The translations under genes and the position numbers were made by a program. A DNA stretch of 40,676 nucleotides, from assembly GCA_016291905.1 (NCBI GenBank), contig JAEEZS010000026.1:1-40676 (forward strand), written 5' to 3'. The notes beneath the pieces are model-generated. The model had not been told where the DNA came from, searched no databases, and saw only the letters and a list, made by a program, of their open reading frames with translations. The stretch's first letter is position 1. Each line of letters opens with the position of its first letter. Below, piece after piece: positions 38,334-40,676 of this stretch. The stretch is from Bacteroidaceae bacterium. GTDB lineage: Bacteria > Bacteroidota > Bacteroidia > Bacteroidales > Bacteroidaceae.

Positions 38334-39662
38334 ATGAAAAAAGATTTAACTACATTTGCGGCGAAAATACTGTTTCTGATGACGATAATTTCAATTGCAT
38401 CATGCAGCAGAAAGGAAATGGATACTACGGACATCCTGAATGAAAAGACGGCAAAGGAGGATATCCGCGCAGCCAAATTCACGCGGGCTATGCAGACAGC
38501 CCGGGACGCTGCCCGATTGCTGGATGGTGAGTCCATCACCCGCGCAGAATATGATAGGCAGATAGACGAAAACGAGATAAAGTTTATTGTAGCAGACAAT
38601 GCCACGCGTTCAGATGCTGAGCCCGACACACTGATGTATGTGTTCAACTACGTGGACGATGCTGGTTTTGCCGTGGTCTCAGCCGTTGGGGAGTCGGGCG
38701 AGATGCTAGCCGTCACCGAGCAGGGACACTTCAACTCAATGGAGGAAATAGAGAACGAAGGTTTCCGCATCTTCATGGAAGCGGCAACCGTTTATACAGA
38801 CAGCCTGCGATGGGCAGAAAAGGAAGCCACAAGAGGTGGTGGACAAACAGGGCCGGAATATCTTGAAGATTATATGGTTATTATTGATACTGTGGCGGCA
38901 TACTATCCTCCACTTATTTCCACTTGCTGGGAACAAGGTCGTCCTTATAATGAGTTTTGTCCTTATGATGATGGTATACAATGTCCTACTGGTTGTGTGG
39001 CCATCGCTGTTGGTCAGATACTTGGTTATCATGAGTACCCCACTTGTTGGATGTTAGGATATTTAAATGGGAATCCCGAAATCAATGTAGATTGGAGTTC
39101 CTTGAAGAGTCAATCAACCTGTTCATTATGTACTTCTTATTATTTTTGCACAGATCATATTCCTCTAGCAATAATTCTCAGACAAATTGGATTTCTAGCA
39201 AATATGAATTATGATGCAAACGGAAGTTGTACGACTGATGACTGGGCAAAAACGGCTTTAAGTCACCTAGGGTATAATACTAGTAATGTGATTAATTATT
39301 CGTTTGATTACGTGAAATATAGTATTGAAATGGGACGTCCTCTTTATATGGGTGCATCTAGATGCGTCAATGATATTATAGATGGACACGCTTGGGTTAT
39401 AGATGGGTATTCTGAAACCATATACACGTATTATTGTTACTCGAAACCACATAATTTCCTAACGTGGACTCTTGAAAACACTCTTGTATATACATATCGT
39501 TATAATCATATTAATTGGGGATGGGGAGGAGATTGCAACGGCTTTTTCTCCAGTAATTGTTTCAACACCCAATCAGGATCGTATGACACAGGGTGCAGCC
39601 ATTTACACGACGTAAACTTTACCTTTAATTTCAAAATTATATACAACATTTATAAACAATAA
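38334..39662 (+). CDS. C10 cysteine peptidase lipoprotein, locus B copy 2
   Basis: 442 residues from ATG 38334. Lipobox IASC (Cys24), then a propeptide of a different sequence from the other two (FAVVSAVGESGEMLAVTEQG, typical of the Spi-like inhibitory domain). Catalytic domain: Gln201 in WEQGRPYN, nucleophile CPTGCVAIAVGQ (Cys221), DGHAWVIDGY (His352), and the complete NWGWGG (Asn394, Trp395). All catalytic residues are present. It has many Cys in the mature part (CSLCTSYYFC), unusual for this family. A lipoprotein gene follows 13 nt later. Confidence 0.9.
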   Translation: MKKDLTTFAAKILFLMTIISIASCSRKEMDTTDILNEKTAKEDIRAAKFTRAMQTARDAARLLDGESITRAEYDRQIDENEIKFIVADNATRSDAEPDTLMYVFNYVDDAGFAVVSAVGESGEMLAVTEQGHFNSMEEIENEGFRIFMEAATVYTDSLRWAEKEATRGGGQTGPEYLEDYMVIIDTVAAYYPPLISTCWEQGRPYNEFCPYDDGIQCPTGCVAIAVGQILGYHEYPTCWMLGYLNGNPEINVDWSSLKSQSTCSLCTSYYFCTDHIPLAIILRQIGFLANMNYDANGSCTTDDWAKTALSHLGYNTSNVINYSFDYVKYSIEMGRPLYMGASRCVNDIIDGHAWVIDGYSETIYTYYCYSKPHNFLTWTLENTLVYTYRYNHINWGWGGDCNGFFSSNCFNTQSGSYDTGCSHLHDVNFTFNFKIIYNIYKQ

Positions 39663-39675
39663 ATATTAATTCATT

Positions 39676-40362
39676 ATGAAAAAAATTGTCTTTTTACTAG
39701 TAATGAGTGCTCTGTCGTTTTCTTCTTGTGTTAAAAATGACGTTGACCCGAACAACCCGATTACATCGGGGTCGAAAGACTCAGAAGAAAAAAAGGTATC
39801 TAGAACAAATTCTGAATACGTGATGGGGACAAGTATTCCAGCATCAGCACTTAAAAAAAATGTGAAAATATCAGATGAAGTATTTCGAAAGCAAACAGAA
39901 GGAAAATACTTTTTTGTGGTAGAAAGATACTGTTGTTGGAAAGGAGATACTCTCCAGTATCTCCAAACAGGAGATGATTTCTATGGTCTTGAAGGAATTC
40001 ATAATATGAGAAACTATAGCGGAACAAACTATATTCAGTTTGAAGATTCTATTATGCATTTCTACAATGATCTTTTCATGTGGGATGATAGATATATCTT
40101 TACTTATAACGAAAAGGAGCGGGTTATGACCATTCCCATCAAAAAAACTAATGAATTACATTGTTGTAGGGTTGACTATATAGACGAGAACTATATTGTT
40201 GGTGAAACAGATGTTTATCAGCACCGTTATTATACAACATGGGAGTCTTCTAGGGCAGCTTCAAACGCTGATTTTGTACAATTACTTTTTATCGCGGTAG
40301 AACCTCCCGAGTTTTTTGCTGATTATACTGACTGGGAAGTACGTTACCCGGAAGGTAATTAG
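39676..40362 (+). CDS. Lipoprotein of unknown family downstream of C10 peptidase B2
   Basis: 228 residues with lipobox FSSC (Cys about 18) and a low-complexity linker (NNPITSGSKDSEEKK). The globular part has paired cysteines (RYCCWKGD, ELHCCRVDY) and many aromatic residues. No family recognised. It lies 13 nt after the peptidase, the tightest peptidase-lipoprotein coupling in the window, making it the best candidate for a cognate inhibitor; that remains inference. Confidence 0.7.
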   Translation: MKKIVFLLVMSALSFSSCVKNDVDPNNPITSGSKDSEEKKVSRTNSEYVMGTSIPASALKKNVKISDEVFRKQTEGKYFFVVERYCCWKGDTLQYLQTGDDFYGLEGIHNMRNYSGTNYIQFEDSIMHFYNDLFMWDDRYIFTYNEKERVMTIPIKKTNELHCCRVDYIDENYIVGETDVYQHRYYTTWESSRAASNADFVQLLFIAVEPPEFFADYTDWEVRYPEGN

Positions 40363-40372
40363 TATAGTGACG

Positions 40373-40675
40373 TTACACACGATAAAGAAGAAAGCCGCTA
40401 AGCGGAATAATAAGATTACTATTTTTCTTTGAGACGCGGCAAATGCCGCGCCTCTGCTTCTTGGGGCAATAGGTCCTGAGGTCATTTGATTTGTAGGTGC
40501 AAAAAAGGCCTTTTATCAACGACAAAACGCACTCCTCTTCAAATGCAGTTACCTCCTGCTCCATGAACATCCAATTGCACAAAGGAGTCACATAGGGTGT
40601 TGTATCGCCATTTATTAAATCAAGGATAACCTCTTCACATTTACCCTTTCTTTTTTCATTTAACTTACCGTGTAT
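40373..40675 (-). CDS. C-terminal part of an unrecognised minus-strand protein (5' end outside window)
   Basis: The frame is open from the right edge for 100 codons to a stop at 40373-40375. It reads CEEVILDLINGDTTPYVTPL and continues through the palindrome at 40431-40454 (KQRRGICRVSKKNSN). The first 60 residues look protein-like and the last 35 look like read-through of a repeat, so the natural end may have been lost by the repeat insertion. Family unknown. Confidence 0.35.
   Translation of the reverse strand: MHGKLNEKRKGKCEEVILDLINGDTTPYVTPLCNWMFMEQEVTAFEEECVLSLIKGLFCTYKSNDLRTYCPKKQRRGICRVSKKNSNLIIPLSGFLLYRV
40431..40454. repeat. GC-rich palindrome near the right edge
   Basis: GAGACGCGGCA-aa-TGCCGCGCCTC, 11-bp arms with one mismatch. 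It could be a REP-type element or terminator between the convergent genes; TTTTTCTTT precedes it on the plus strand. Confidence 0.6.
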
Positions 40676-40676
40676 A

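Overview
The window looks like a chromosomal segment from a member of the Bacteroidales, most likely Prevotella or a close relative. The evidence is Bacteroidota-type promoters (TTTG / TAnnTTTG), a TonB-dependent receptor paired with a DUF4249 lipoprotein, a type IX secretion sorting domain, C10 (interpain/SpeB-like) and C25 (gingipain-like) peptidases, DUF3244 proteins, and the DUF3987-DUF6371-DUF4248-HU-smalltalk gene set typical of this order. No species can be named from the sequence alone.

Layout. 1-750 holds a decayed copy of a DUF4248-HU-smalltalk module. 770-4789 is housekeeping: asnA, ung, pyrH, tRNA-Arg(CCG) on the minus strand, and a nucleoside hydrolase lipoprotein. 4773-15355 (minus) is a probable six-gene operon for glycoprotein or peptide scavenging: TonB receptor, DUF4249 lipoprotein, DPP-IV-like S9 peptidase, small membrane protein, GH29 fucosidase and a transglutaminase-fold lipoprotein. 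15714-23545 (plus) is exported-peptidase locus A: membrane TPR-HTH regulator, DUF3244, a tail-fibre-type chaperone protein with a T9SS tail, a C25 peptidase, a broken lipoprotein gene, a C10 peptidase and a lipoprotein. 23566-28272 is an AT-rich island of six unrecognised or toxin-like genes (one PIN-domain protein), bounded by a pair of similar hairpins. 28340-33406 contains a Fic remnant and the intact GC-rich smalltalk-HU-DUF4248-DUF6371-DUF3987 module, headed by a five-unit 21-bp iteron-like array. 33616-40362 is peptidase locus B, a second copy of the locus A plan with two C10 peptidase/lipoprotein pairs and a DUF3244 relic. The last 300 bases hold the 3' end of an unrecognised minus-strand ORF.

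How the parts fit. The two TPR-HTH/DUF3244/peptidase loci are paralogous. Their regulators share an unusual promoter, and the genes following the peptidases encode lipoproteins that could be inhibitors, as reported for C10 proteases of Bacteroides fragilis. The region is full of short tandem repeats with periods of 7, 8, 9 and 11 bp. These lie not only between genes but also inside open reading frames, where heptanucleotide arrays are read as heptapeptide repeats.

Limits. Family names come from motif recognition by eye, without database searches. Base-composition statements are visual impressions. Functions proposed for the AT-rich island and for the peptidase-associated lipoproteins are inference.
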